The position numbers were made by a program, and so were the translations under genes. A stretch of 63,540 bases of DNA from Calothrix membranacea FACHB-236 (GTDB lineage Bacteria > Cyanobacteriota > Cyanobacteriia > Cyanobacteriales > Nostocaceae), in assembly GCF_014696315.1 (NCBI RefSeq), contig NZ_JACJPX010000049.1, positions 1 to 63,540 of the forward strand. The letters run 5' to 3'. A model generated the notes under the pieces. The model was not told where the DNA came from. It saw only the letters and a list, made by a program, of their open reading frames with translations, and ran no database searches. Below are positions 7,798 to 15,724 of this stretch, one piece after another; within the stretch, counting starts at the first letter, position 1; each line of letters starts with the position of its first letter.

Positions 7798-8752
7798 AAT
7801 TAAAATATTTGTTAATTATATTAAATATAAAATCGTATTCTTCCATAAAACCGCACTTTTCTATTATAATCTCTTCAAGCTTTGGATTGTTACTACTTAA
7901 AGTGTAAAATTTCCCTGGTAAATTTAATATAATTTGACTGTTTATATATTTATCTTTATCTTTAAAGATTGTAAAATCCCACAAAATTTTTAACTGATAT
8001 GGCGTAATGTGATGCACTGCTTTTTTGCCAGCACTATGATAAGTCTCATGTCTCAGATCATCTTTATCTTTTCTGATTGTTTCTCTCTTAGTTGAACCTT
8101 CATCGGTAATAAAAGATAACTCAACAATTTTTCCTTCATTATTGGAATTGTATAAAGTGTTAATAAGCGGAAATAAATTTACACATTCTTTCAATAGTTT
8201 CTCAATACCTAATTTTTCTTCTACTAAGATATTAAAGGTATTTATAATTTTATTAAAATAATGGTGATATTCTTTTAGTTGATGGTTTTTACTAATATCA
8301 ATTCTTGCTTCTATAAGTCCTTTATTTTTCCAAATCACAATAACATCAAAAGATTGATAAATTTGTCTTTTTGTGCCATAAACCTTATCGTAATAAATTA
8401 ATTTATTTTGAGCTTCTGGATTGAAATCATTGAGATTTATTTCCGTGCGTTCTGTAAAAGAATGCCTAGTACAAAAGACGAGAGATATATTTTCATCTGT
8501 AATTTCAATATGAGTCAAATTAGTTAATACATCTATTCCTTTTAAATCCTCGTTATCCACAGGAAATGGATAATATTTTTGATAAATTGTTGGCTCAATT
8601 TTATAATTTTCAAAACAAGATATTAGTATTTCAATATCTTGTTTGCTAACTGTAAAAAATTTAATAGCCTTTTCACTAATTAATATATAGTTTGAATATA
8701 GTGTTTGTAATGTTTTGAATTTAATTTCTGAACTCAAAGTATCAAATTGTTC
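7787..8752 (-). pseudogene. C-terminal part of gene split by an IS (first gene of cassette)
   Basis: The frame from 8737 (TTG) to 7787 encodes about 316 residues, but it is open further upstream, to the left end of the insertion element. If the element (8753-10525) and one 8-bp target copy are removed, this part joins in frame with the fragment at 10526-10668. Together they give one 366-codon gene that reads ...EENEQFDTLSSEIKF... across the join. The downstream part is rich in Lys, Ile and Asn; no domain is recognised. It overlaps the next gene by 11 nt. The C-terminal part might still be translated from the TTG, but there is no good ribosome-binding site. Confidence 0.75.
8745..8752. repeat. 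8-bp target-site duplication, left copy
   Basis: AATTGTTC lies directly outside the left terminal repeat and is repeated exactly at 10526-10533 outside the right one. An 8-bp direct duplication marks a simple transposition event. Confidence 0.85.
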
Positions 8753-8793
8753 GGGAGCATCCCAAATGTGTAAAAATAAAGAAAGAAAAATAA

Positions 8794-8814
8794 TTCGCGA
8801 TTGATTATCGCGAA
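8794..8814. repeat. IS subterminal hairpin, left
   Basis: TTCGCGA, then the loop ttgatta, then TCGCGAA. This is one of three copies of the same stem within the element. Confidence 0.8.
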
Positions 8815-8827
8815 TAAATAGGGGGAT

Positions 8828-9238
8828 TTAATCTTGCTGTTCTTCCTCCTCCTGTTCTAACCCAGAACGAATATCTAGGAGACACTCATCGAGAGTATCA
8901 ATGATTTTCTGTATTTCTTCCCAAACAGAGCGTCGAAAAACAGACATAACAGCATCAATGTGTACATCCGTACCAGCTTTGCCTAAATGTCTGTATTTAC
9001 TTAGTTTTGAAGATGTCGCTCTAGGGAAGCTTGGAGTAGAAGCTTGTAATTTGTAGTACCAATATTTCTTCAGATTCTGACGAACTTGGTAACGAGCTAC
9101 CCAAGCTCCTTGTGGAGCAAGCGCCCCCTGCTTTAGTATAGTAGCTTGTTGTTTTTCTAAAACTGTAATCGCTTTCTTAATCCGCTCAAATCGAGCGATT
9201 TTATCAAGTTCCGCATCGTTGGCTCTTGGTTTTGGCAT
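8828..9238 (-). CDS. IS passenger protein
   Basis: From the ATG at 9238 the protein is about 136 residues, starting MPKPRANDAELDKIARFERI; four further codons upstream are open but less likely as a start. It is basic and probably helical in the N-terminal half. The C terminus is strongly acidic (LEQEEEEQQD). No nuclease or methylase motif is visible. It lies between the left end of the IS and the transposase and is framed by two of the three TTCGCGA hairpins, so it appears to travel with the element. Its function is unknown; it may act as an accessory or regulatory factor. Confidence 0.6.
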   Translation of the reverse strand: MPKPRANDAELDKIARFERIKKAITVLEKQQATILKQGALAPQGAWVARYQVRQNLKKYWYYKLQASTPSFPRATSSKLSKYRHLGKAGTDVHIDAVMSVFRRSVWEEIQKIIDTLDECLLDIRSGLEQEEEEQQD

Positions 9239-9257
9239 ACACAGGCACACAAAACTA

Positions 9258-9278
9258 TTCGCGATTGTAACTCGCGAA
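9258..9278. repeat. IS internal hairpin
   Basis: TTCGCGA, then the loop ttgtaac, then TCGCGAA, between the transposase and the passenger gene. The stem and the 7-nt loop length match those of the two subterminal hairpins. Confidence 0.8.
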
Positions 9279-9316
9279 GTACAAGAGAAAGAGAGTTTGT
9301 GCGATTTATTTACTTA

Positions 9317-10389
9317 TCAAAAGCTGGGCGCTAGAAAGCCATTTAAGTAGGCACAACGTAAAGACAGCATCTGTGGTAAATTTTCATACCTCCACTGTGC
9401 TCCTACTATTTGTAGTCGCTTATCTATTTGTTTGACGGCTGACTCCACTGCTCCAGAACCAATGGAGCTTAATTGTTCTGCTTGGAAGTACATATAATTT
9501 ACCAACCGATGTCGGTGTTTACATAGATAGTTGATGAACTGGGTTGCTCCCACATATTTGCATTTTTTGAGTTTGGTGATTGCAAGTTCAACTTGTCCGT
9601 GCCAAAGTTCAGCTTCAATGTCCACCAGAAATTTTTTAGTGGCTCGTATTTTATACAGGTTTTCTTTCAAATGATACCAGTCTAAAATTTCTTGACGAAT
9701 ATCCGAGTCAGCTATTTCGGAAAATAGATTCCAAATGCCATCATGTCCATCTCCTAAGCAGTAAAGTGTTTTACCGATGTTTTGACTGTTAACCCAATTG
9801 GTGAGTCCGAGATTATCTTGAAAGAATGCTCCGTAATATATCCCCTGCAATCTCCCTGTTTTATACTCTTTCCAGTACGCAGGTTTTCCTTTCTCTTGAG
9901 AGCGTAACCGTACTTTTCCCCCATCCAAACACACTTCTGTTAATTTCTGTTTGACGTTTGGAGGGGATGTATCCACCTTCTGGACTTGACGATGATAGGT
10001 GCTATGACCTACTTCTATCCCGGTCATCACCTTTAAGTCTTTTTCTGCATCTTGGAATGATTCGTTAGCTGCCAGTAATAAACAGCACTTTTCTAGCAGT
10101 GGGCTAAATCGCCTATATGGTTCTATTCCCAAACGCAATGCTTGAAGTCTTGTGATGATTATTTTCCCGACACAACTTCTTATGGTTCGGCTGCGTCCTC
10201 TGGTCGTTCCCGTTTTTTCTCCGATAAAAAAAAAGCGATTTTCGGGCTGACGTGTTCCAGTACCTGATCTCGAACGGCTGTTTCGATTCCTTCAAAGGTT
10301 TCGATTTTTGAGGGTGGCGTGTTTTTATACAGAATCTTGGCGATGGCTTTTACGTGTGCATCCAACTGTTTTTTATCTTCTGGGGTCAT
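9317..10389 (-). CDS. ISKra4-family transposase, made by -1 frameshift
   Basis: Frame A starts at the ATG at 10389 (MTPEDKKQLDAHVKAIAKIL, AAGG upstream) and stops at 10180. Frame B is open from there to 9317 in the -1 frame. A run of nine T on the coding strand (complement of 10226-10234) lies in the overlap. Slipping back one base there gives ...KIAFFFIGEKTGTTRGRSR... and continues into frame B, a product of about 357 residues. Catalytic-type positions are EVCLDGGKVRLR, LGDGHDGIW with DWYHLKENLYK, and GSGAVESAVKQIDKR, consistent with a DDE transposase. The frame A ORF appears longer upstream only because the interrupted host gene runs into the element. Confidence 0.75.
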
Positions 10390-10459
10390 TGGCCTTGATC
10401 TTGAGATTGAACACAAATAATTCTCTCGAATTCTTGTGTTGATGTACAGTCCCCATTTA

Positions 10460-10480
10460 TTCGCGAGTTGTAGTCGCGAA
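10460..10480. repeat. IS subterminal hairpin, right
   Basis: TTCGCGA, then the loop gttgtag, then TCGCGAA. It is flanked on both sides by TTTA/TAAA, which extends the stem. Confidence 0.8.
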
Positions 10481-10525
10481 TAAACTGGTATTTTCACCCT
10501 CTTTTTGCAAAATTGGGATGCTCCC

Positions 10526-10533
10526 AATTGTTC
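10526..10533. repeat. 8-bp target-site duplication, right copy
   Basis: AATTGTTC, identical to 8745-8752 on the other side of the insertion sequence. Confidence 0.85.
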
Positions 10534-10668
10534 ATTTTCTTCAAGCCTCTTAATAGTTTTATCCCTTCCATTTCCTATCGGCAAATCACACATATTTAGC
10601 ATATCTTTCATTGTTTCCCATGATGAAATCCTTTGACGGATAGCTTTAAGTAAAATAGATTTAGCCAT
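10526..10668 (-). pseudogene. N-terminal part of gene split by the IS
   Basis: The ATG at 10668 opens a frame starting MAKSILLKAIRQRISSWETM, which reads KRLEENEQ at the insertion point. It belongs to the 366-codon gene whose remainder is at 7787-8744. The first 8 bases beside the element are the right copy of the target duplication. Upstream lies an AT-rich 280-bp stretch that probably carries the operon promoter. The insertion should block or reduce expression of the two downstream genes unless the element supplies a promoter. Confidence 0.7.
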
Positions 10669-10947
10669 TATAAAAATTAAATAATCCTATTGTTACTAAG
10701 TAATCAGACTAAATTGAACTTTTATTTAGTCTCATAAACATAAGTTTTCATGTATTTTACTACACAAAGTAACACTACGTTATAAATTTTATCTATCTTA
10801 AAAACACTATTAAATATACTTTTAACAAAAAATAATTTACCAATTTGTCTATCAAAATATAGGCAACACGATATCTAATCACTAGATCAATTGCCGACAC
10901 ATGATCAAGGCATATTGCATCAATTTCATAGTTGAGAACAAAACACA

Positions 10948-11652
10948 TTATTTGTATGCAAATAAAGTAAAACCTTTGTAGGGCAAAGGTTTCAAGCTTT
11001 TGGCTAGAGATAAGATGTTGCTTAACGTGAAATTAGCAGAAGTTACAATCACAATGCTATTGTCTACAATCACAAATTTGTGATGCATTAAACTACTACC
11101 TGCTGTACCATCGGCTCTATCATCTATTAAAGGAACTTTGGCATTTTGTACAATTACCAAAGCATCTCTTTGGTTAATTTCTTCAGAACTGAGTCGATTA
11201 TCCTGATTAATATCGATAAATTTACGAACTTCGTTATAGCGTTCTTGTTCCCTTTTTTCTAACTGGCTAATTTCCTCAGGAGTAAAGCTACTCCAAGGAC
11301 GGCTATAGGTATTTTCTAAAATTATTCTGACTTTGACTCCAGCTTTTTGTCTGTCTACTAAAGCTTGAGCAATTCTGGGTAAACGTAATTCTTGAACAGC
11401 TACATCGACAGTAGATTTCGCTTGAGAAATTGTATCGACAATCTGCTGTTCTAAATTATCTCCCAAACGGGTTTGCTGACGGTAAGGTTCAGTAAATTCT
11501 GAGGACTCGGAATAATTAAAGTAAACCTGCACCAATGGATCTTGCGGTAACGGTGCGGGACGTTTATTGAAAGACTGTACTTTTTGACAAGCAGTCAGAG
11601 CAAGAATAAGCAAGAAAATACAATAATTCTGGGGATGAAAGAAAAAAGGCAC
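10948..11652 (-). pseudogene. Truncated phospholipase-D-like lipoprotein with EF-hand-type loop
   Basis: The N terminus carries a lipobox (ILALTACQ). A PLD-type domain follows, with HHKFVIVDNSIVIVTSANFT holding the H-x-K-x4-D motif. An inserted calcium-loop-like stretch, DINQDNRLSSEE, comes before it. Cyanobacterial relatives with this layout usually have a second HKD half and are roughly twice as long. Here the family sequence stops just after SANFTLSN, and the last 22 residues look unrelated. The 3' end adjoins AT-rich island DNA, so a rearrangement probably removed the second half. A single HKD half could still dimerise, but a remnant is more likely. Confidence 0.65.
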
Positions 11653-11796
11653 AGTGATTTGGCTATATATGCTTTAAAGGTGAATAAATAATATTATTCC
11701 CACAATTTAGTCTGCCTCTTGCTTAAAAGACAGCAACGAAAGCTTTTGCTAAGATTGGTTACATAATTTAACATTTTGTTTTTAATTTAGACATTT

Positions 11797-13101
11797 ATGC
11801 AGACTGTTCTCAAATCAAGCCAAGAACAAGTCACTCGATTGTTTTCTAATTTGGAATTTGATGGAAATCAGCTAAATCATCAACCAGGTAGTGTTTTAGG
11901 TAGTACAGCGTTGATTGCAGGAACTACGGTTGGTGCAGGAATTCTGGCATTACCTGCGGTGACTTTACCGTCTGGGGTTGTACCATCAACAGTCCTATTG
12001 ATTGGTGTATGGTTATACACCTTAGTTTCAGGATTATTAATTGCCGAAGCCACTGTAAATACTATGCGTTTTGCTGGTCGTCCCAGTGTGGGGATGTTAG
12101 CAATGATTGAAAATACCCTTGGTGTTGTAGGCGGGCGAATTGCTGGCGCTACCTACTTATTGCTACACTATGCCCTCTTGGTGGCATACACTACCCAAGG
12201 CGGCGACATTTTAGGTTCTGCGATCGCAAACTTATTTGGTATCCAACACAAATTACCTGCATGGGTAGGCACAATAGTTTTCACCCTGATATTTGGCGGG
12301 ATTATGTATCTGGGGCGAGAAAAGTTTGTGGAAAAACTCAATAGCGTGTTTGTCGCTATTGTTTTAGTGTCGTTTTTGGGATTATTACTGCTAGCTGGCG
12401 AACAGGTTAAAACTACACAACTGTTATTTCAAAATTGGACTGCTTTAGGTAGCGCCGTTTCTGTCATGGCTGTAGCGCTGTTTTACCATAACGTCGTGCC
12501 GGTAGTGGTGACTCAGCTAGAAGGCGACACCCGCAAAATTCGGCAGTCTATTGTGATTGGTTCTGTGATTCCCTTAATCATGTTCCTGGCGTGGAATGCG
12601 GTGATTTTGGGCAGCGTCAGCCCGGAGATACTTCAGAAGACTGCTGATGGTAGAACTATATTTGACCCTTTGCAAATTCTGCGTTCAGGTGGTGCTGGAG
12701 AATGGTTAGGCGTACTAGTTTCGATTTTTTCAGAATTTGCGATCGCCACATCATTCATCGGATTTGTCTATGGCTTGCTAGATTTCTTCCAAGAAATTTT
12801 CTTCGTTACCCAAGTGCAATTTTCTAGCCGTTTACCGCTTTATTCGGTGATTCTTTTACCTGCTATGAGTTTAGGGGCAATTAATCCCAAAATTTTCTTT
12901 ACCGCCTTGGATTATGTCGGCACGTTCAATATCTCCGTTTTAGCCGGTATAATTCCCGCCTTGATGACTTGGAAACAACGTCACAGTTTAGAACAGTCAA
13001 ATAAAATTCATCAACCACTCGTCCCTGGTGGAAAGGTGACACTGATAGCGATGATTGGCATCGCATTAGTTATTATTGGCAAGGAAATTTGGACGATGTA
13101 A
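11797..13101 (+). CDS. Aromatic amino-acid permease (Trp/Tyr transporter family)
   Basis: This 434-residue protein has about eleven hydrophobic spans. The opening segment GSTALIAGTTVGAGILALP is the conserved first-helix motif of the HAAAP family, which includes tyrosine and tryptophan permeases (TyrP, Mtr). ALFYHNVVPVVV in the middle is also typical. It imports amino acids across the inner membrane by ion symport (family knowledge). It stands alone, between a truncated lipoprotein gene and a palindromic repeat at 13116. Substrate specificity cannot be told from the sequence. Confidence 0.85.
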   Translation: MQTVLKSSQEQVTRLFSNLEFDGNQLNHQPGSVLGSTALIAGTTVGAGILALPAVTLPSGVVPSTVLLIGVWLYTLVSGLLIAEATVNTMRFAGRPSVGMLAMIENTLGVVGGRIAGATYLLLHYALLVAYTTQGGDILGSAIANLFGIQHKLPAWVGTIVFTLIFGGIMYLGREKFVEKLNSVFVAIVLVSFLGLLLLAGEQVKTTQLLFQNWTALGSAVSVMAVALFYHNVVPVVVTQLEGDTRKIRQSIVIGSVIPLIMFLAWNAVILGSVSPEILQKTADGRTIFDPLQILRSGGAGEWLGVLVSIFSEFAIATSFIGFVYGLLDFFQEIFFVTQVQFSSRLPLYSVILLPAMSLGAINPKIFFTALDYVGTFNISVLAGIIPALMTWKQRHSLEQSNKIHQPLVPGGKVTLIAMIGIALVIIGKEIWTM

Positions 13102-13115
13102 AGTTCTGAGTTGCA

Positions 13116-13139
13116 ACAGACGCGATTAATCGCGTCTGT
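13116..13139. repeat. Dispersed GACGCGATTAATCGCGTC palindrome, copy 1
   Basis: This perfect palindrome is extended by ACA/TGT on the sides and lies between convergent ends. The same core recurs near 35091, 39077, 40298 and, with one base change, 60331. Copy 2 also shares the flanks GTTGCA and ACAAGAG with this copy. It resembles a REP-type intergenic repeat and may serve as a bidirectional terminator. Confidence 0.85.
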
Positions 13140-13162
13140 ACAAGAGTGCTGAGTAAAAAATT

Positions 13163-13543
13163 CTAGCTTCTAGTTCCTGGCGCTACTAAGCTGGCTACTA
13201 CATCAGCTAAGTGTGTTGCCTCTAGCGGTTTAGGGATGTGCATTTGATAGCCAGAAGCGATCGCCTTAATTTTATCTTCCTCGCGGGCAAAGGCTGTTAC
13301 TGCTATAGCTGGAATATGCACACCCACGTCACTTTCCCAGTCTCTGACTTTGCGGATAAAATCATAGCCGTCTTCTAGGGGCATACCGATATCGCAAAGA
13401 ATGACGGCGGGTTTCCAGGTAAATAATTCTTTGAGGGCTTGTGCAGCAGAGGCGCAAGCGCACACTTCAGCTCCCTCCTGCATGAGTACTGCAGCAACTA
13501 GATCACGTGCATCAGGTTCGTCATCAACCACAAGCACTCGCAC
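13163..13543 (-). pseudogene. Receiver domain, remnant of a hybrid kinase
   Basis: The 126-residue frame is a complete response-regulator receiver: VLVVDDEPDARD gives the acidic pocket, VILCDIGMP the phospho-acceptor Asp, AVTAFA the Thr/Ser position, and HIPKP the Lys. The only start is GTG directly at a junction where the preceding bases belong to a dihydroorotase in another frame. Receivers of this wording normally form the C-terminal end of long hybrid histidine kinases. I read it as the tail of such a kinase left by a deletion. A free-standing CheY-like protein from the GTG is possible but has no ribosome-binding site. Confidence 0.65.
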
Positions 13544-13544
13544 A

Positions 13545-14203
13545 TTTCGCTACCAACAATAGTAGTAACAGCCCATCCAGTCAGATCCCAGGCTTCAAAA
13601 GGACTCCAACCGCACTTGGTGAATAATTCTTCGCATCGAACTGGGCGGTAAGTATTTAAATCTACCAAGACTAAATCAGCATCATATCCAGGGGCGATCG
13701 CACCTTTGTTGGGAATACCATAAGCTTCAGCCACGACCATGCATTGACCCCATAAAAATTTTAATTCCTGGTGTCGGCTTAGCAGTCAGTAAATCTGGCA
13801 AATTCTCTGCCGTTGCCCCAATAAAAAAGCCATAATTAACTAAGCACTTAGTGGAGGCACGTTGTAGCTTATCATCTAAAGCTGCTTGATTAGTTGTCAG
13901 AGGACGCGTGTTTGGAATTTCTAAAAAGGAAGTTACTCCCCCTTTAGCCCAGGTACAACTGGCGGTAAACAAGTCTTCCTTATGTTCCAGTCCTGGTTCA
14001 CGGAAATGCACTTGCGGATCAATGACTCCTGGCAACAAAGTTAACCCAGCTGCGTCAATTTCTGTAGTGGGCGTTGGTGTGGAAATTTCTGGTGCAACTT
14101 CGACAATTTGGCGATCGCGCGTCAGCACATCTCCAACCATCAATTCACCATTAGGTAGAATGATACGGGCGCGGCGAATCAGTAAACTTTTTGGAGATGA
14201 CAT
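13545..14203 (-). pseudogene. pyrC: Dihydroorotase remnant (internal deletion, truncated 3' end)
   Basis: The first 155 residues from the ATG at 14203 match dihydroorotase: AAGLTLLPGVIDPQVHFREPG with the metal-binding HFR, and later GIKIFMGSMHG. The frame then breaks. In another frame the C-terminal end resumes at VVAEAYGIPNKGAIAPGYDADLVLVDL. About 200 residues that should lie between, including the remaining metal ligands, are missing. The very end is cut off as well, joining the receiver remnant. The enzyme (pyrimidine synthesis, carbamoyl-aspartate cyclisation) cannot be active from this locus, so a second intact gene is expected elsewhere. Confidence 0.8.
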
Positions 14204-14444
14204 GGAATTAACAATATTAAGGCAGAGGACTATACATAACGGAGAACTATCTTTTTAGGTTAAACTTGGTTGCACTCTTAAGAGTCAATTTTTGCCGCGG
14301 TGAGAAAAAAGTTTATTTTTACCTATGTATGTAATTGTAAATATGGCAACATAACTAGAACATCTAAGTTCTCCTGTTAAGATTCAAAAATATAGTTCCC
14401 CTTGGCGAGTTAAGTAGCTGCATCTTTTTTACTTCAGTAATTTC

Positions 14445-15086
14445 ATGCAAAATCAAGTGTCTGATAAAAATTCTAGTCAACAACCCGATCATTCTTGGAT
14501 TGCAGAGCTAGGTAGAACAGTCGTATTAAGTATAGTTCTAGCCCTAGGTATTCGTACTTTTGTTGCCGAAGCTCGCTGGATTCCTTCTGGTTCAATGGAA
14601 CCCACTTTGCATGGGACTCCCAACCAGTGGGAGGCAGACAAGATCATTGTGGATAAATTGAAGTACAAGTTTTCCGATCCGCAGCGAGGGGACATTGTGG
14701 TCTTTTCGCCTACAGCTGAGTTACAAAAAGAACAATACCACGATGCTTTTATTAAACGTGTAATTGGCTTGCCTGGAGAAAAAGTTGAACTGAAAAACGG
14801 CAAAGTCTTCATTAACAATAAACCTCTGCCAGAAGAGAAGTACCTAAGCAACCAACAACGTACAGTAATTGACGTTTGCACATCTGGACAGCAACCACCA
14901 TTTTTAGCACAGTCTCAGACTATACCCCAAAACGCATACTTAGTATTGGGCGATAACCGTAACAGTAGCTACGATAGCCGTTGCTGGGGCGTAGTTCCTC
15001 GCCAAAATATCATTGGTCGTGCTGTGCTGCGTTTTTGGCCTTTAAATCACGTTGGCGGTATCGATAAGTCACCACTATATCCATAA
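14445..15086 (+). CDS. lepB: Signal peptidase I
   Basis: This 213-residue inner-membrane serine protease removes Sec and Tat signal peptides on the periplasmic or thylakoid-lumen side. One N-terminal span (VVLSIVLALGIRTFVAEA) leads into the catalytic Ser at about 50 (PSGSMEPTL). The catalytic Lys is at about 104 (FIKRVIGLPGE), and VLGDNRNSSYDSR is the conserved box near the C terminus. Length is normal for cyanobacterial signal peptidases. It is monocistronic. Confidence 0.95.
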   Translation: MQNQVSDKNSSQQPDHSWIAELGRTVVLSIVLALGIRTFVAEARWIPSGSMEPTLHGTPNQWEADKIIVDKLKYKFSDPQRGDIVVFSPTAELQKEQYHDAFIKRVIGLPGEKVELKNGKVFINNKPLPEEKYLSNQQRTVIDVCTSGQQPPFLAQSQTIPQNAYLVLGDNRNSSYDSRCWGVVPRQNIIGRAVLRFWPLNHVGGIDKSPLYP

Positions 15087-15417
15087 TTGCATAGCTAGGA
15101 TTTCAGTCCTAATTTTCGCATTTTTGTCCGTTCAGCACTGCCAAATCTTTAGTCAAAGCCTGATTATTAAGTTGTTAGCAGTAGCCACCTAGTACTACGA
15201 GAAAGAATTCAATATTCAAAATCAATACAGCTTAAGCATTTCGTTGATTGAGAATGGATGATTTATTAATGCCTTGTTGTACTAGGTTTATTGATACTTG
15301 GTCAGATATTACAGCGTATTTCAATTAATTAAAGAACATAGTAGGGGCACAGCAATAGGTTGTGCCCCTACTATTATTCATTATCCATACTTCGCTTCTT
15401 TGCAATCTGCTATTAAG
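15087..15417. other. Intergenic region with a 14-bp-arm hairpin
   Basis: No gene is seen between lepB and the tmRNA-like sequence. An inverted repeat ATAGTAGGGGCACA/TGTGCCCCTACTAT (15338-15351 and 15361-15374, 9-nt loop) is the only clear structure. It lacks a T run and looks like a dispersed palindromic element. The protein frame that could be drawn across 15298-15540 is not credible. Confidence 0.6.
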
Positions 15418-15498
15418 TGGAGCCGTCGGGAATTGAACCCGAATCCTGCAACTGTCCGTTTGTTGGTTTCAGAGCAGTCGAACACCAATCGCGGCCCC
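15418..15498 (-). ncRNA. tmRNA-like tRNA-like domain lacking the tag region
   Basis: On the minus strand the sequence begins GGGGCCG and ends CGGCTCC plus A, which pair as a 7-bp acceptor stem with a G3-U70 wobble, the alanine identity signal. A perfect T arm (TCGGG, loop TTCAATT, CCCGA) precedes it. After the 5' strand comes TTGGTGTTCGACTG, close to the tmRNA 5' signature GGxxTTCGAC, in place of a normal D arm. There is no anticodon arm. CTGC-CTG can pair with CAG-GCAG as a short P2-like stem. The tag-coding region and pseudoknots of a real ssrA are absent, so this is probably a deletion remnant or an unusual tRNA-like RNA. Confidence 0.45.
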
Positions 15499-15724
15499 AA
15501 AATTTGTATTGCCGATGATAATTTATATACCAAGGTTTAAATAGGTTTTTCACCTTTGTATTACATTTGTAGTACAAAAACTACATTATGTCAATAGGAT
15601 ACTGCTAAAGTTGTTGAACAAATTTATCTCTAATGGCTTTGATTGCCTGAAGTTAATTTTGTTAGCGTGGTGATATAAGGTTTATTGTTCCTCAGCAATT
15701 AGCTAAGGGACACAGGGGTATAAC

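Larger units (their letters stand above)
8753..10525 (-). mobile_element. ISKra4-like insertion sequence with passenger gene
   Basis: The element is about 1773 bp. Both ends carry GGGAGCATCCCAA in inverted orientation (8753-8765, and its complement ending at 10525), and 8-bp direct repeats flank it. Inside are a two-frame transposase and a passenger frame, both on the minus strand. Three hairpins of the same design (TTCGCGA, 7-nt loop, TCGCGAA) stand at 8794-8814, 9258-9278 and 10460-10480: one near each end and one between passenger and transposase. Ends beginning GGG and the transposase motifs fit the ISKra4 family, probably an ISMich2-type member, which are normally shorter. It interrupts the first gene of an AT-rich operon. 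Confidence 0.85.

Noticed and set aside
10113-10295. 60-aa minus-strand frame in the transposase
   Set aside because: It is the third frame across the frameshift region; it has no family similarity, whereas the -1 shifted product does.
15418-15498. Ordinary tRNA
   Set aside because: There is no anticodon arm and no D arm; only the acceptor and T arms are normal.
15298-15540. 80-aa plus-strand frame
   Set aside because: It runs through a hairpin and the tmRNA-like sequence, has no ribosome-binding site, and is unlike a protein.
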